Positions 40,013-52,370 of a stretch of 64,000 nucleotides of DNA are shown here, in pieces. Location: contig NZ_FNHE01000010.1 in NCBI RefSeq assembly GCF_900103785.1, positions 124,001 to 188,000 of the forward strand, in the 5' to 3' direction. This DNA comes from Geodermatophilus siccatus (lineage in GTDB: Bacteria; Actinomycetota; Actinomycetes; Mycobacteriales; Geodermatophilaceae). Under the pieces are notes generated by a model. That model searched no databases and was not told where the DNA came from. It saw nothing but the letters and a program-made list of their open reading frames with translations. The first letter of the stretch is position 1. The number at the start of each line of letters is the position of its first letter. Both the position numbers and the translations under genes were made by a program.

Positions 40013-42745
40013 TCAGACCCGGACGCCCCGGCAGGACGTCGAGCAGTCGGTCGACCAGACCGCCCGCAGACCGGAGAACGCCGCGCTGCGGACCAGTCGG
40101 AGCCCACCCGGGCCGGTGCGCACGTCGCCCGGGCTCCCGGCACCCGCAGAGCCGTCGCTGCCGCTGCCGCTGCCGCCGCCGGTCCCGCCGGAGGAGCCGC
40201 CACTGCCCGAGCTCCCGCCCGTGCCGCCGGTCCCGGTACCGCCCGGCGTGCTGCCGCCCGGCGCCGTCCCGCCGGTCGCGTCGGTGTAGGTCAGCGCCGC
40301 GGTCAGCACCGAGAGCCGGCCGTCCGGCGCGAAGACGTGCACGTCGTACACGCCCGCCGCCCGGGCCGGGACCCGGACGACGACCTGGGTCGCCGACGCG
40401 CGGACCACGGTGGCCGCCGCCGAGTCGCCGATGCGCACCCGCGGGTCGGCCGGCAGGGCGGTCCCGGTGATGGTCACCAGCGTCCCGCCGGCGGTGCCCA
40501 CCCGGGCCGGGCTCAGCGAGGTGATCCCGAAGGGGCCGACGGACGGGTAGACGACCTGCCCGCCGGGGGTCGGGCCGCCCGAGCCGCTGGGGGTCTCGGG
40601 GGACGTCGGCGTCGGAGTGCCCGAGGGGACGTCGGGGACGGACGGCGTGGCGCGGCCGGACGGCACGTCCGGGGTGCTCCCGGAGCCGCTGCCCGCGTCG
40701 CTGCGGCCGGAGCCGCTCGCCCCGCTGCCGCCGTCGCCGCTGCTGGGGTCGGCGCCGTCGGACCCCGAGCCGGAGCCCGAGCCGCTGGGACCGCTGCCGC
40801 CGCCGGTGCTCCCGGAGCCGGAGCCGCTGCCCGACGAGGTCGACCGGTCCGTCCCGCCGCTGCCGGAGCTCCCGGGTTGTTGACCGCCGGTGCCGGTGCC
40901 GGTGCCGGCCGACCCCGGGCCGGCGGAGCCGGACCCGCTGCCTGCCGACCCGGAGCCGCCCGAGCCGGGCCCGGCCGGGCCCGACGGGCCGGTGCCGGGG
41001 GTGCCGGCGTCGCGGCCCGGTGCGGGCTCGGCCACCGTCCCGACGAGCAGGGGAGCGGCGTACGTGCGCCCGAGGGCCGTGCCGTCGCGGTCGAGCTGGA
41101 CGGTCAGCACGTACCGGCCGTCGCCGAGCTCCACCGAGGGGGAGAGGGCGAGGTCGGCGGGGCCGGCTGCCCGGCCGAGCGGGAAGCGCGCCGTCCCGGT
41201 GTCGTCGGTCGCCAGTGTGGTGCTCCCGACGGTGAGCTCCACGCCGGAGACGGCCCAGACCTCGCCCTCGTGCTCCATGCCCAGACCGAGGGTGACCCCG
41301 TAGTCGCCGGCCCCGGGCGACCCCGCCGCGGCCACGCGCGGGGTGACGACGCCGGCAGGCGCGGTCATCGAGGTGAAGGTGTACGAGACGACGTCCGCGG
41401 CGCGGGCCGGCAGGCGGCTCAGGGACAGCCGGCCACCGGTGACCGACCTCCCGGCGAGGGCCGCGACCGGGTCGACGTCCTCGAGCAGCGCCTGGCGCAG
41501 CTGCTGCGGCGTCGCGCTCGGCATCGCCTGCCGGTAGAGCGCCACCGCGCCGGCCACCTGCGGCGAGGCGATCGACGTCCCGCTGACCAGCCGGTAGCCG
41601 CCGTCGTTCCAGGTGGTGAAGACCGTCGTGCCGGGCGCGAAGAGGTCGACCGAGCCGGCGCCCCACGCGGAGAAGTCGCTGCGGGTGTCCGCCGCGGTCG
41701 AGGACCCGACGGTCACGACGTTGGCCTCGGTGAGGCTGGCCGGGTACAGCGGGTCGGCGTCCCGGTCCCGGGCGTCGTTGCCGGCCGCGACGACGACCAC
41801 CACGCCCCTGCTCGCGGCGTAGGCGACGGCCGAGCGCAGGTTCTCCAGGGCCCAGCCCCCGGCGGGGCCGCCCCACGAGGCGTTGACGACGTCGGCCCCG
41901 TGGTCGGCCGCGTAGCGGATCGCCTCGGCGCCCAGGGTCAGGTCGACCGACCCGCCGGTGCCGATGACCAGCGGCATGATCGTCACGCCCGGGGCCACGC
42001 CGGCGGTGCCCAGGCCGTTGCCGGCCCGAGCGCCCACCGCACCGGCCACGCTGGCGCCGTGGGTGCCGCCCGCGCCGTTGTCGACGTCGGCGCTGCCGGT
42101 CGTGAAGTTCCAGCCGTGGCAGTCGCCGGCCTTGCCGTTGCCGTCGCGGTCGACCGACCCGCAGGACTCGGCCGGGTTGGTCCACAGCGCGCCGGCCAGG
42201 TCCGGGTGGTCGGAGTCGTAGCCGGTGTCGACGACGGCGACGACGACGTCCTCGCCGGTGCCGGCCTGCCAGCCCGTGGTGACGTCGTCGTCCGCGTCGG
42301 CGACCGCGGTCTGGCCGTACGCGTTGGTGCCGGTGTTCTCCAGGTTCCACCCGTACTGCGGCCAGTAGGGGTCGGCCACCGTCCCGGCGGCGACCGGCAC
42401 CGCCGGCGAGTACTCGGCGTCGGCGACGCCGGGCAGCGCCTCGAGGTCGTGCGGCGCCAGGCCCTCGGCGGCCACCAGCGCGCGGTCGGCGCCGACCGGC
42501 TGGGCGTTCACGACGCCGTCCGCAGGGGTGACCGCCCCGACCAGGTCGGCCGGGCTGACGCCCTCGTCGGCGGTGAGCACGTACCGGGTCAGCCCGTCAC
42601 CGGGGCCGAAGCCGGCGGCCACCGGCACGGCCGGGGAGGCGAGCGCGCTGTAGGCGGCGGCGCTGGCGTAGCCGGCGACCGAGGCGGTGACGAGCACGAC
42701 CGCCAGGGCGCCGCGGCGCAGCGGCGCTCCTCGGGACTGGGACAC
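40013..42745 (-). CDS. Secreted S8 subtilisin-like protease with IPT/TIG domain
   Basis: The 910-residue protein has a signal peptide (about 10-35), a propeptide-like region and a subtilase domain with Asp173 (VVDTGYDSDHPD), His229 (GGTHGASVAG), Asn323 (AAGNDA) and Ser391 (GTSIASPQ). A beta-rich region follows (about 430-560), then a long Gly/Ser/Thr linker, an IPT/TIG fold (about 755-845, ITSLSPARVGTAGGTLVTIT), a second Gly/Ser linker and a short tail with two cysteines (STDCSTSCRGVRV). The linkers suggest a protease held away from the cell surface. The GTG start follows GGAGGG. Confidence 0.9.
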   Translation of the reverse strand: MSQSRGAPLRRGALAVVLVTASVAGYASAAAYSALASPAVPVAAGFGPGDGLTRYVLTADEGVSPADLVGAVTPADGVVNAQPVGADRALVAAEGLAPHDLEALPGVADAEYSPAVPVAAGTVADPYWPQYGWNLENTGTNAYGQTAVADADDDVTTGWQAGTGEDVVVAVVDTGYDSDHPDLAGALWTNPAESCGSVDRDGNGKAGDCHGWNFTTGSADVDNGAGGTHGASVAGAVGARAGNGLGTAGVAPGVTIMPLVIGTGGSVDLTLGAEAIRYAADHGADVVNASWGGPAGGWALENLRSAVAYAASRGVVVVVAAGNDARDRDADPLYPASLTEANVVTVGSSTAADTRSDFSAWGAGSVDLFAPGTTVFTTWNDGGYRLVSGTSIASPQVAGAVALYRQAMPSATPQQLRQALLEDVDPVAALAGRSVTGGRLSLSRLPARAADVVSYTFTSMTAPAGVVTPRVAAAGSPGAGDYGVTLGLGMEHEGEVWAVSGVELTVGSTTLATDDTGTARFPLGRAAGPADLALSPSVELGDGRYVLTVQLDRDGTALGRTYAAPLLVGTVAEPAPGRDAGTPGTGPSGPAGPGSGGSGSAGSGSGSAGPGSAGTGTGTGGQQPGSSGSGGTDRSTSSGSGSGSGSTGGGSGPSGSGSGSGSDGADPSSGDGGSGASGSGRSDAGSGSGSTPDVPSGRATPSVPDVPSGTPTPTSPETPSGSGGPTPGGQVVYPSVGPFGITSLSPARVGTAGGTLVTITGTALPADPRVRIGDSAAATVVRASATQVVVRVPARAAGVYDVHVFAPDGRLSVLTAALTYTDATGGTAPGGSTPGGTGTGGTGGSSGSGGSSGGTGGGSGSGSDGSAGAGSPGDVRTGPGGLRLVRSAAFSGLRAVWSTDCSTSCRGVRV

Positions 42746-42903
42746 GGACCCTCCACTCCACCGGGGACGTGCGCCCCCAGGTTCCGGCCGGCCCGGGAGG
42801 GGCCGGTGGGAGGGGATCGGCGTCCCGGTGCGCCCGGTTGAGGCGCGCGGTGCGGATTCGCCCGGAGTGGTGAGCGGACGCGGTCCGTGGACTCCGCCGC
42901 TGG

Positions 42904-42932
42904 CCGACAGGCCGGAGGGAGGTCCCTACACT
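42904..42932 (+). promoter_or_regulatory. Promoter of dcd, predicted leaderless transcript
   Basis: CCGACA (42904-42909) and TACACT (42927-42932) are 17 bases apart, and TACACT is seven bases before the dcd ATG. This spacing puts the transcript start at the start codon, and no ribosome-binding site is seen. Confidence 0.55.
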
Positions 42933-42939
42933 CCGCCGC

Positions 42940-43530
42940 ATGCTGCTGTCCGACCGCGACATCACGGCCGCGATCTCCGAGGGCCGCCTGGGCATCGAGC
43001 CCTACGACAAGGCGCTGGTGCAGCCCTCGAGCATCGACGTCCGGCTGGACCGCTACTTCCGGGTCTTCAACAACGCGCGCTACACCCACATCGACCCCGC
43101 GCAGCAGCAGGACGACCTGACCACGCTGGTCGAGCCCGACGGCGACGAGCCGTTCGTGCTGCACCCGGGCGAGTTCGTCCTCGGCTCGACGCTCGAGGTC
43201 GTCACGGTCCCGGACGACCTCGCAGCGAGGCTCGAAGGAAAGTCGAGCCTGGGCCGTCTCGGACTGCTCACCCACTCCACCGCCGGCTTCGTCGACCCGG
43301 GCTTCTCGGGCCACATCACGCTCGAGCTCTCCAACGTGGCGAACCTGCCGATCACGCTCTGGCCCGGCATGAAGATCGGTCAGCTGTGCCTGTTCCGGCT
43401 GACCACCCCGGCCGAGCACCCGTACGGCTCGGCGGTCTACGGCTCCCGCTACCAGGACCAGCGCGGCCCGACGCCCTCGCGGTCGTTCCGCAACTTCACC
43501 CGCGCGGAGACGCGGCGTCCGGCTCCCTGA
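42940..43530 (+). CDS. dcd: dCTP deaminase (dUMP-forming)
   Basis: The 196-residue enzyme converts dCTP to dUMP or dUTP for thymidylate synthesis. The segments [20 protein letters not shown] and [19 protein letters not shown] are the active-site region, almost identical in pattern to the mycobacterial bifunctional deaminase/dUTPase, so direct dUMP formation is likely. The ATG appears to be the transcript start. The gene end overlaps the convergent transporter gene end by 35 bases. Confidence 0.95.
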   Translation: MLLSDRDITAAISEGRLGIEPYDKALVQPSSIDVRLDRYFRVFNNARYTHIDPAQQQDDLTTLVEPDGDEPFVLHPGEFVLGSTLEVVTVPDDLAARLEGKSSLGRLGLLTHSTAGFVDPGFSGHITLELSNVANLPITLWPGMKIGQLCLFRLTTPAEHPYGSAVYGSRYQDQRGPTPSRSFRNFTRAETRRPAP

Positions 43531-44752
43531 CCGCCCCGGCCGCGTCCCGGGCGGCCACCTCGTCGTCCACGAAGCGCTCCCGGGTGGCCAGCCAGCCGGT
43601 GACCGTCAGCGCCGCGACGCCGCCGAGCGCGAGGACGAACATGCCGGTGTAGCTGCCGGTGGTGCCGAGCAGGACGCCGACCAGCAGCGGCCCGGCCCCG
43701 GCGAGCACGTACCCCCACCCCTGGACGACCGTGGACAGGGCCGCGGTGGTCTCCGGCGTGCGGGCACGCAGGCCGATGAGCGCGAGCACCATCGCGAAGG
43801 TGCTCATGCCGACCGCGAGCAGGCTCATCCACAGCCACGGCACCGTCCGCGGGGCCAGCATCAGCCCCAGCCAGCCGGCGACGTAGCAGGCGGCGAAGAG
43901 GACCAGCAGCGGCCGCTGCAGGCGCGCGCGCACCGACAGCGGGGGGACGACGGCGTTGAGCGGCACGACGACCACGGTGTTCACCCCGAGCAGCAGCCCG
44001 GCGGTCGCGGCGTCCAGCCCGGAGTCGCGCAGGTACTGCGCCGTCCAGCCGAGGATGATGTAGGCCTGCATCGCCTGGAGGCCGAAGAACGCCGCCAGCG
44101 CGACCGCGGTGGGGCTGCGCAGCAGCGAGCGCATCGGCAGCGCCGCGTGCGTGGCGCGCGAGGTGCCCGCCCGGGGCCGCACCGCCAGCCACGGCAGCGC
44201 CGCCAGCAGCGCCGGCACCGCCCAGATCGCGAGGGTCCAGCGCCACCCGGCGTCCCCGGCGGCCCGGGCGATCGGTGCGGCCGACACCGAGGCCACCGCC
44301 CCGCCCGCGGACATCGCGGTGCCGTAGGCGCCCACGAGCAGCCCGGTGCGCGTCGGGAAGTACCGCTTCACCAGGCTGGGGAGCAGCACGTTGCCCAGGG
44401 CGCCGCCGACCATCGCCAGCACGGTGCCGGCGACGAAGAGCCAGAACGCCCCGGCCACCGCCCGGAGGACCAGGCCCGCGGCCATCGCGAGCAGCGCGCC
44501 GGCCAGCACGTGCCCGTCGCGGAACCGCGCGGTCAGGAGGGGCCCGGAGAAGCCGATGACGGCGAAGCAGATCACCGGCAGGCTCGTCACCAGCCCGGTG
44601 AGGCCGCTGGAGATGCCCAGCCCGGACTGGATCTCCTGCAGCACCGGACCGACGCTGTTGACCGCCGTCCGCAGGTTCAGCCCGGTCAGGACGATCGCCG
44701 TCCCGACGAGCAGCAGGCCCCGGCGGTGGTCGGGGACGTCGCTGCTGACCAC
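43496..44752 (-). CDS. MFS transporter, CynX/NimT family
   Basis: The 418-residue protein has twelve hydrophobic helices and the family pattern [20 protein letters not shown] followed by [10 protein letters not shown] at the start. Members export or take up cyanate, nitroimidazole or other small molecules; the substrate here is unknown. The GTG at 44752 follows GGGGAGGA by about nine bases. Its last 12 codons overlap the end of dcd on the other strand, so the two stops lie inside each other's gene. Confidence 0.88.
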   Translation of the reverse strand: MVSSDVPDHRRGLLLVGTAIVLTGLNLRTAVNSVGPVLQEIQSGLGISSGLTGLVTSLPVICFAVIGFSGPLLTARFRDGHVLAGALLAMAAGLVLRAVAGAFWLFVAGTVLAMVGGALGNVLLPSLVKRYFPTRTGLLVGAYGTAMSAGGAVASVSAAPIARAAGDAGWRWTLAIWAVPALLAALPWLAVRPRAGTSRATHAALPMRSLLRSPTAVALAAFFGLQAMQAYIILGWTAQYLRDSGLDAATAGLLLGVNTVVVVPLNAVVPPLSVRARLQRPLLVLFAACYVAGWLGLMLAPRTVPWLWMSLLAVGMSTFAMVLALIGLRARTPETTAALSTVVQGWGYVLAGAGPLLVGVLLGTTGSYTGMFVLALGGVAALTVTGWLATRERFVDDEVAARDAAGAVREPDAASPRG

Positions 44753-44923
44753 CCGACGATCGTCCTCCCCGGCGCGAGCCGGCTGAGAGCGGGGGTCCAG
44801 CGCGACGCGCGACCGCCGGACCGCCCGGGGGACGACCCGGGGCACGCGCCGCCGGACCGCCCGCTGCACGGCCGGGGTCGCGCGGTGGGGGCACGCGCCG
44901 TCGTGGCGGTGCTCCGGCCCGTC

Positions 44924-44979
44924 GGCCCCGTCCGGGGTCCCGCCCCGAGCGTGCGAGGGGCGGGGATGACGGGGTCCTC
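44924..44979 (-). repeat. Stop-abutting palindromic element, copy 9
   Basis: On the minus strand it follows the iron-sulfur gene stop as TAG-GAGGACCCCGTCATCCCC, then GCCCCTCGCACGCTCGGGGC and GGGACCCCGGACGGGGCC. The rest of 44753-44923 is GC-rich with no gene. Confidence 0.6.
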
Positions 44980-47268
44980 CTACTGCGCGCCGTGCTCCGT
45001 CGCCGCGGAGCCGGTGCCGGCCACGTCGTCGTCCTTCGTGCCGACGTCGGCGCCGTGCTCGGTGCCCGGCGTGCCGACCGGGGCGAGCGAGCGCAGCAGG
45101 ATCTGGCTGACGTCGAGGACCTCGACGTGCTCGCCGGCCTCGCCGTTCTGCTTCTTCGTCGTCAGCGCGTCGCTGAGCATCGTGATGCAGAACGGGCAGG
45201 CGGTGGAGATGACGTCCGGATCGAGGTCGAGCGCCTCCTCGGTGCGCTCCATGTTGATCCGCTTGCCGATCTTCTCCTCCATCCACATGCGGGCGCCGCC
45301 GGCGCCGCAGCAGAAGCCGCGGTCCTTGCAGCGGTGCATCTCCTGGGTGGAGAGGCCCTGGACGGACTCGAGGATCTCCCGCGGCGGCGTGTAGACCTTG
45401 TTGTGCCGGCCGAGGAAGCACGGGTCGTGGTAGGTGACCTTGCGGTCGACCGGCGTGACCGGGGTCAGGCGGCCGTCGGCCACCAGCTGGTTGAGCAGCT
45501 GGGTGTGGTGGACGACCTCGTACTCGCCGCCGACCTGCGGGTACTCCCGGCCCAGCGAGTTGAAGCAGTGCGGGCAGGTGGTCACGATCTTGCGCATGCC
45601 CGGCACGCGGCCCTCGAAGACGCCGTCGAGGGTCGCCACGTTCTCCTGGGCCAGCATCTGGAAGACGAACTCGTTGCCCATGCGGCGGGCCGGGTCGCCG
45701 GAGCAGGTCTCCCCGGAGCCGAGGACGGCGAACTCGACACCGGCGGTGTGCAGCAGCTCCGCGACGGCCTTGGTGACCTTCTTGGCGCGGTCGTCGATGG
45801 CGCCGGCGCAGCCGACCCAGAACAGGTACTCGACCTCGTGGGGCAGCGGGCCGTCGGCCTGCCGGACCTCGAAGTCCAGCTCCTCCATCCACTGGTCGCG
45901 GGTGCTGGGGCTGACGCCCCACGGGTTGCCGCGGTTCTCCAGGTTGCGCAGCATCACGCCGGCCTCGGAGGGGAAGTTGGACTCGATGAGCACCTGGTAG
46001 CGGCGCATGTCGTCGATGTGGTCGACGTGCTCGATGTCGACCGGGCACTGCTCGACGCAGGCGCCGCAGTTGGTGCAGCTCCACAGCACGTCGGGGTCGA
46101 TGACCCCGCCCTCCTCGAGGGTGCCGACGAGCGGGCGGTGGGCCTGCGCGTCGTTGGTGCCCTCGATGCGGGCGTAGCCAGACGCCCAGACCTGCTCGTC
46201 GCTGGGCTTGAGGACGTCGTAGTCCGGCGCGGTCTCGCTCGCGGTCTTCTCCCCCAGCAGGTACGGGGCCTTGGCGTACAGGTGGTCCCGCAGGTCCATG
46301 ATCACCATCTTGGGGCTGAGCGGCTTGCCGGTGTTCCACGCCGGGCACTGGCTCTGGCACCGCCCGCACTCGGTGCAGGTGGTGAAGTCGAGCATCCCCT
46401 TCCAGGTGAAGTCCTCGATCTTGCCGCGACCGAAGACGGCGTCCTCGTCGGGGTCCTCGAAGTCGATCGGCTTGCCGCCGGAGGTCATCGGCTGCAGCGG
46501 GCCCAGCGCGGTGGCGCCGTCCGGCTCGCGCTTGAAGTAGATGTTGAAGAACGCGCTGAACCGGTGCCACGCGACGCCCATGTTGAGCAGCCGGGAGACC
46601 ACGACGAGCCAGACCAGCGAGGCCACGATCTTGACGAAGGCGATGACGCTGACCAGGTCGGGGTTGGCCGGGAACAGGGTGGACAGCGCGCTGGAGACCG
46701 GGTGCGACCAGGTCGGGGCGTCGACCAGGCCGGCCGAGATCTTGGCCGCGCGGATGCTCAGGATGCAGACGCCGACGATGAGGACGATCGCCTCGACGAA
46801 GTAGCCGCGGCCCTCGTTCGAGCCGGCGAAGCGGCTCTGGCGACCCTGGCGGCGCGGGTGGTCGAGCTGGCGCCGGACGATCAGGTACAGGATGCCGAGG
46901 ACCGTGCCCGTGCCGATGACGTCGACGAACAGGTTCCACAGGCCCCACTCGCCGATCAGGGGCAGGTGGAAGGCCGGGTTCCAGACCTCGCCGAAGGCCT
47001 CGACGAGGGTGAGGAACAGGCCGTAGAAGCCCAGGAACACGAACCAGTGGGCGATGCCGATCGACGACCACTTGAGCATCCGGGTGTGGCCGAGCGACTC
47101 CACGACCAGCGTCTTCACCCGTGGACCGACCGGCCGGGTGCGGGTGCTGTCCGGCTGGCCGGTCCTGATGATGCGGACCATGGCCCGGACCGCCCGGTAG
47201 GCGAAGACCACCGACACGATCAGGAAGATGACGCTGATCGTCCCCAGGACGATCTGCAAGGGGCCCAT
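44980..47268 (-). CDS. Heterodisulfide-reductase-like iron-sulfur membrane protein
   Basis: The 762-residue protein begins with a membrane domain of about five helices (to about 275), then has two 4Fe-4S motifs ([12 protein letters not shown] and [12 protein letters not shown]) and two CCG-type domains (for example [20 protein letters not shown]). This is the large actinobacterial reductase related to mycobacterial Rv0338c, essential in some species, with an unclear electron partner. The ATG follows GGAGGG. It ends against copy 9 of the element. Confidence 0.88.
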   Translation of the reverse strand: MGPLQIVLGTISVIFLIVSVVFAYRAVRAMVRIIRTGQPDSTRTRPVGPRVKTLVVESLGHTRMLKWSSIGIAHWFVFLGFYGLFLTLVEAFGEVWNPAFHLPLIGEWGLWNLFVDVIGTGTVLGILYLIVRRQLDHPRRQGRQSRFAGSNEGRGYFVEAIVLIVGVCILSIRAAKISAGLVDAPTWSHPVSSALSTLFPANPDLVSVIAFVKIVASLVWLVVVSRLLNMGVAWHRFSAFFNIYFKREPDGATALGPLQPMTSGGKPIDFEDPDEDAVFGRGKIEDFTWKGMLDFTTCTECGRCQSQCPAWNTGKPLSPKMVIMDLRDHLYAKAPYLLGEKTASETAPDYDVLKPSDEQVWASGYARIEGTNDAQAHRPLVGTLEEGGVIDPDVLWSCTNCGACVEQCPVDIEHVDHIDDMRRYQVLIESNFPSEAGVMLRNLENRGNPWGVSPSTRDQWMEELDFEVRQADGPLPHEVEYLFWVGCAGAIDDRAKKVTKAVAELLHTAGVEFAVLGSGETCSGDPARRMGNEFVFQMLAQENVATLDGVFEGRVPGMRKIVTTCPHCFNSLGREYPQVGGEYEVVHHTQLLNQLVADGRLTPVTPVDRKVTYHDPCFLGRHNKVYTPPREILESVQGLSTQEMHRCKDRGFCCGAGGARMWMEEKIGKRINMERTEEALDLDPDVISTACPFCITMLSDALTTKKQNGEAGEHVEVLDVSQILLRSLAPVGTPGTEHGADVGTKDDDVAGTGSAATEHGAQ

Positions 47269-47471
47269 CGAAATCCCTCCCGGACGCCCGGAGGCGTCGG
47301 TTGATCCCCCGCCCGCCACGACGGCGGGTGGACTCGCCGCCGTCGAGCGGACCGTGCGCGGGCACCTGCGCCCGCGCGCGTCGGACGATAGCTGTCGGCC
47401 GCACAGGCTACTCGCCGGTAACCACATTGCCGCGGCGCCCGCGCGCCCCGGCGTCCGCGGACGTTCCCCGA

Positions 47472-47490
47472 CGATCAGCTCAGCTGATCG
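47472..47490. repeat. Palindrome CGATCAGCT-C-AGCTGATCG, first copy
   Basis: Perfect nine-base arms flank one base. A near-identical palindrome lies at 47834-47854. The two bracket the gene remnant between them. Confidence 0.6.
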
Positions 47491-47499
47491 CCGGCGGCC

Positions 47500-47763
47500 G
47501 TCGCGGTGGAGTTCGACGGGCTGGTCGAGTACGAGGCGCCTCGGGACGGCCGTTCGCCGGCGCGGGTGCTCTGGGAGGAGGAGCGCCGCGAGGACCGTCT
47601 GCGGGACCTCGAGGTCCGGGTGCTGCGGGTCGTCCGAGCCGATCCGGGGCCCGCGTGGGAGCGGGTGAGCACCCGCCTCGCCTCTCTGCTGGCCAGGCCG
47701 CGGACCGGGCCGCGCCGCTGCACCGTCGTCCGCGGGTCCGTCCCGTCGTGGCGGTCGGCCTGA
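47500..47763 (+). pseudogene. C-terminal remnant of an AbiEi/DUF559-like protein
   Basis: The frame encodes [20 protein letters not shown], then [19 protein letters not shown] and a degraded tail. This is the VEFDG...K/REDxLRxLGxxVxR pattern at the end of the common actinobacterial AbiEi-like or very-short-patch-repair-like proteins. The N-terminal antitoxin domain and most of the gene are missing. The fragment starts about ten bases after the first CGATCAGC palindrome. The rest of 47269-48032 holds only the two palindromes and the dnaK control region. Confidence 0.55.
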
Positions 47764-47833
47764 CATCCCGTCGGCGTCCCTGGCTCACCACTGCGGGTCC
47801 TGGCTCGGCTCCGGTCGTGAGCCGGGACCCGGG

Positions 47834-47854
47834 ACGATCAGCCGAGCTGATCGT
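47834..47854. repeat. Palindrome ACGATCAGC-CGA-GCTGATCGT, second copy
   Basis: Perfect nine-base arms flank CGA. It shares GACGATCAGC and GCTGATCG with the copy at 47472-47490, about 360 bases away. Confidence 0.6.
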
Positions 47855-47947
47855 CGGTGACGACGGCGACCCGACGGAGGAGGTGGTGAACAGATCGCGG
47901 CACCCGGGAACACTCCCGGCGGGGGTGCCGTTAGGGTGGGCAGGAAA

Positions 47948-47968
47948 GTTGAGTGGACCCCGCGCAAG
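47948..47968 (+). promoter_or_regulatory. HAIR-like operator for HspR
   Basis: GTTGAGT, seven bases, then GCGCAAG matches the HAIR pattern CTTGAGT-N7-ACTCAAG at 11 of 14 positions. It lies 65 bases before the dnaK ATG, the classic place for HspR control of the dnaK operon, whose last gene is hspR. Confidence 0.75.
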
Positions 47969-48032
47969 GCGGACACCGACTCCCCACACGGACCAGTACC
48001 ACCCCGGAACACACGGAAGAGAGGCCAGCTCC

Positions 48033-49909
<1,877 letters not shown>

Positions 49910-49913
<4 letters not shown>

Positions 49914-50602
49914 CGGACAGGGAAGAGGAGCCGCGGGTCGTCATCCGCGACAAGCGGCGCATCGACCCGACCAGCGGCACCGTGCGGGTGCCGGCCGGTG
50001 AGCAGCCGGCCGGCGCCCGCCCGGGCGTACACCCAGCAGGGGAGCAGATGAGCGAGCACGAGACCACCGCCGACGGCGGACAGCCGACGGTGGTGGACGA
50101 CGACCTGTCCCGCCAGCTGGCGGAACGGACCGAGGACCTCCAGCGGGTCACCGCCGAGTACGCGAACTACCGGCGGCGGGTGGACCGGGACCGTCAGCTC
50201 GTGGTGGACCAGGCCGCCGAGCGGTTCGCCACCCAGCTGTTCCCGATCGTCGACGACATCGAGCGGGCCCGGGACCACGGCGAGCTGACCGGCGGGTTCA
50301 AGTCGGTGGCCGACCGGATCCTCGGCCTGCTGGACGGCCTGGGCGTGGAGGCCTTCGGCAAGGCGGGCGACCCGTTCGACCCGTCGCTGCACGAGGCCGT
50401 CATCCACGACACCTCGACCGAGGTCGACGTCCCGACCGCGACGACGGTGCTGCGGCAGGGTTTCCGCCGCGGCGACCGGGTGCTGCGGACGGCGATGGTC
50501 GCGGTCACCGACCCCGAGCACCCGGTCGCGGCCGCGCCCGCCGAGGGCGTGACCGACGGGACCGCCCCCGCGCAGCCGGGCGAGGGCCCGGCGGCCGACT
50601 GA
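49910..50602 (+). CDS. grpE: Nucleotide exchange factor GrpE
   Basis: The 230-residue cytosolic cofactor releases ADP from DnaK. It has a charged disordered N-terminus, a long helix (about 65-110, [20 protein letters not shown]) and a C-terminal beta domain with the pattern FDPSLHEAV and [14 protein letters not shown]. The ATG overlaps the dnaK stop (ATGA), so translation is coupled. A second ATG at residue 47 is possible but the overlap favours the first. Confidence 0.95.
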
Positions 50603-50621
50603 GCCGGAGAGGGGGCGCCCG

Positions 50622-51842
50622 ATGAGCACCCGGGACTTCATCGAGAAGGACTACTACGCCGCTCTGGGCGTCGCCCAGGACGCCGACGCGGCGGCCATCA
50701 AGAAGGCCTACCGCCAGCTGGCGCGCGACCTGCACCCGGACAAGAACCCGGGCAACGCGGACGCGGAGGCCCGGTTCAAGGAGGTCTCCGAGGCCTACGA
50801 CGTCCTCTCCGACCCCAAGCGACGGGCCGAGTACGACGAGGCCCGCCGGCTGTTCGGGTCCGGAGGGGCGGGTGCGCGGGCCGGGTTCCCCGGCGGGTTC
50901 CCCGGCGGGGCGGGCGGCGGCCAGCCGTTCGACCTCGGTGACCTCTTCGGCGCCGCCACCGGCGGGCGCGCCGGCGGTGGCGGCGGTGCCGGCGGGCTCG
51001 GCGACCTGTTCGGGGGCCTCTTCGGGGGTGGCGGAGCCGGGGCCGGCTCGGCGCGGGCCCGCAGCCAGGCCGCGTCCGGCCCGGCCCGCGGCCAGGACGT
51101 CGAGACCGAGGCGACCCTCTCGTTCGAGGAGGCCGTCCTCGGCGTGACCGTGCCGCTGCGGATGCAGAGCCCGGGCACCTGCCCGACCTGCCACGGCAGC
51201 GGCGCGCGGCCCGGCACCTCCCCGCACACCTGCCCGGTCTGCCAGGGCGCCGGGGTGACCAGCCGCAGCCAGGGGGCGTTCGCCTTCTCCGAGCCGTGCC
51301 GCAACTGCCGCGGCACCGGCCAGGTCATCGACGACCCCTGCCCGACCTGCGCGGGCAACGGCGTCACCAACCAGACCCGCACGATCACCGTGCGGATCCC
51401 GGCCGGCGTCAAGGACGGCCAGCGCATCCGGCTGGCCGGCAAGGGCGCCCCCGGACGTCGGGGCGGCCCGGCCGGTGACCTGTTCGTCGTCGTCCACGTG
51501 TCCGAGCACGAGCTGTTCGGCCGCAAGGGCAACGACCTCACGCTCACCGTGCCGATCACCTTCGCCGAGGCCACCCTCGGCGCGACGCTGACCGTGCCCA
51601 CGCTCGACGGCAACGTCACGCTCAAGGTCCCTCCGGGGACGGCGAGCGGCCAGACGCTGCGGGTCCGCGGGCGCGGGGTCCCCGGCAAGGGCCGGTCCGG
51701 TGACCTGCTGGTGACCGTCGAGGTGGCGGTGCCGAAGCGGCTCACGCCCGCCGCGGAGGACGCCGTCAAGGTGCTCGAGGCCGAGCTCGGCGACCCGCGG
51801 CCGCGGATCACCGCCGCGGTGCAGCAGGGGGGTGCGCGGTGA
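50622..51842 (+). CDS. dnaJ: Chaperone DnaJ (Hsp40)
   Basis: The 406-residue co-chaperone has a J domain with HPD at 38-40, a Gly/Phe-rich stretch (about 82-150), four zinc-binding repeats ([32 protein letters not shown]) and the C-terminal peptide-binding domain. It delivers unfolded proteins to DnaK. The ATG is 19 bases after grpE with GGAGAGGGGG upstream. It is the DnaJ1 type that sits with hspR. Confidence 0.97.
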   Translation: MSTRDFIEKDYYAALGVAQDADAAAIKKAYRQLARDLHPDKNPGNADAEARFKEVSEAYDVLSDPKRRAEYDEARRLFGSGGAGARAGFPGGFPGGAGGGQPFDLGDLFGAATGGRAGGGGGAGGLGDLFGGLFGGGGAGAGSARARSQAASGPARGQDVETEATLSFEEAVLGVTVPLRMQSPGTCPTCHGSGARPGTSPHTCPVCQGAGVTSRSQGAFAFSEPCRNCRGTGQVIDDPCPTCAGNGVTNQTRTITVRIPAGVKDGQRIRLAGKGAPGRRGGPAGDLFVVVHVSEHELFGRKGNDLTLTVPITFAEATLGATLTVPTLDGNVTLKVPPGTASGQTLRVRGRGVPGKGRSGDLLVTVEVAVPKRLTPAAEDAVKVLEAELGDPRPRITAAVQQGGAR

Positions 51843-52297
51843 GTCTCCCGACCGACGGTGCCCGCGGGCAGGCCGACGTCGGGCGCGGCGTCGCCGAGGA
51901 CGCGCCGGTCTTCGTCATCTCGGTCGCCGCGGAGCTGGCCGGCATGCACGCGCAGACGCTGCGCCAGTACGACCGGCTGGGGCTGGTCAGCCCCGGCCGG
52001 ACCCGCGGCGGCGGCCGGCGGTACAGCCCGCGCGACGTCGCGCTGCTCCGCGAGGTGCAGCGGCTGTCGCAGGAGGACGGCGTCAACCTGGCCGGCATCA
52101 AGCGGATCATCGACCTGGAGTCGCAGGTCGAGGCCCTGCAGCAGCGGGTCCAGGAGCTGATCACCGAGGTGGAGCTCGCGGAGAGCCGGGCGATCGCCGC
52201 CGAGTCCGCCGTCCGCGCGGGCTACGGGCGTGACCTGGTGCCCCTGCGGCCCGCCACCTCGGCACTGGTCGTCTGGCGGCCCCGGGACGAGAGGTGA
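51839..52297 (+). CDS. hspR: Heat-shock repressor HspR (MerR family)
   Basis: The 152-residue repressor has a MerR-type helix-turn-helix (about 26-95, [20 protein letters not shown] and [20 protein letters not shown]) and a helical C-terminal part. It binds HAIR sites and closes its own operon with DnaK as co-repressor in related bacteria. The GTG start overlaps the dnaJ stop (GTGA). The HAIR-like site before dnaK fits this. Confidence 0.95.
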   Translation: MSLPTDGARGQADVGRGVAEDAPVFVISVAAELAGMHAQTLRQYDRLGLVSPGRTRGGGRRYSPRDVALLREVQRLSQEDGVNLAGIKRIIDLESQVEALQQRVQELITEVELAESRAIAAESAVRAGYGRDLVPLRPATSALVVWRPRDER

Positions 52298-52370
52298 CCG
52301 AGCGTGCGAGGTGACCCGTGAGCGGAGCACCCCGCGGCACGGGACCGACGAGCGCCGGCGAGGAGGTGCC

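Noticed and set aside
40540..41000. Short GC-rich tandem-like repeats resembling an array
   Set aside because: They are codons of the Gly/Ser/Pro linker of the subtilase, irregular in length, without conserved repeat and spacer. No CRISPR array is present.
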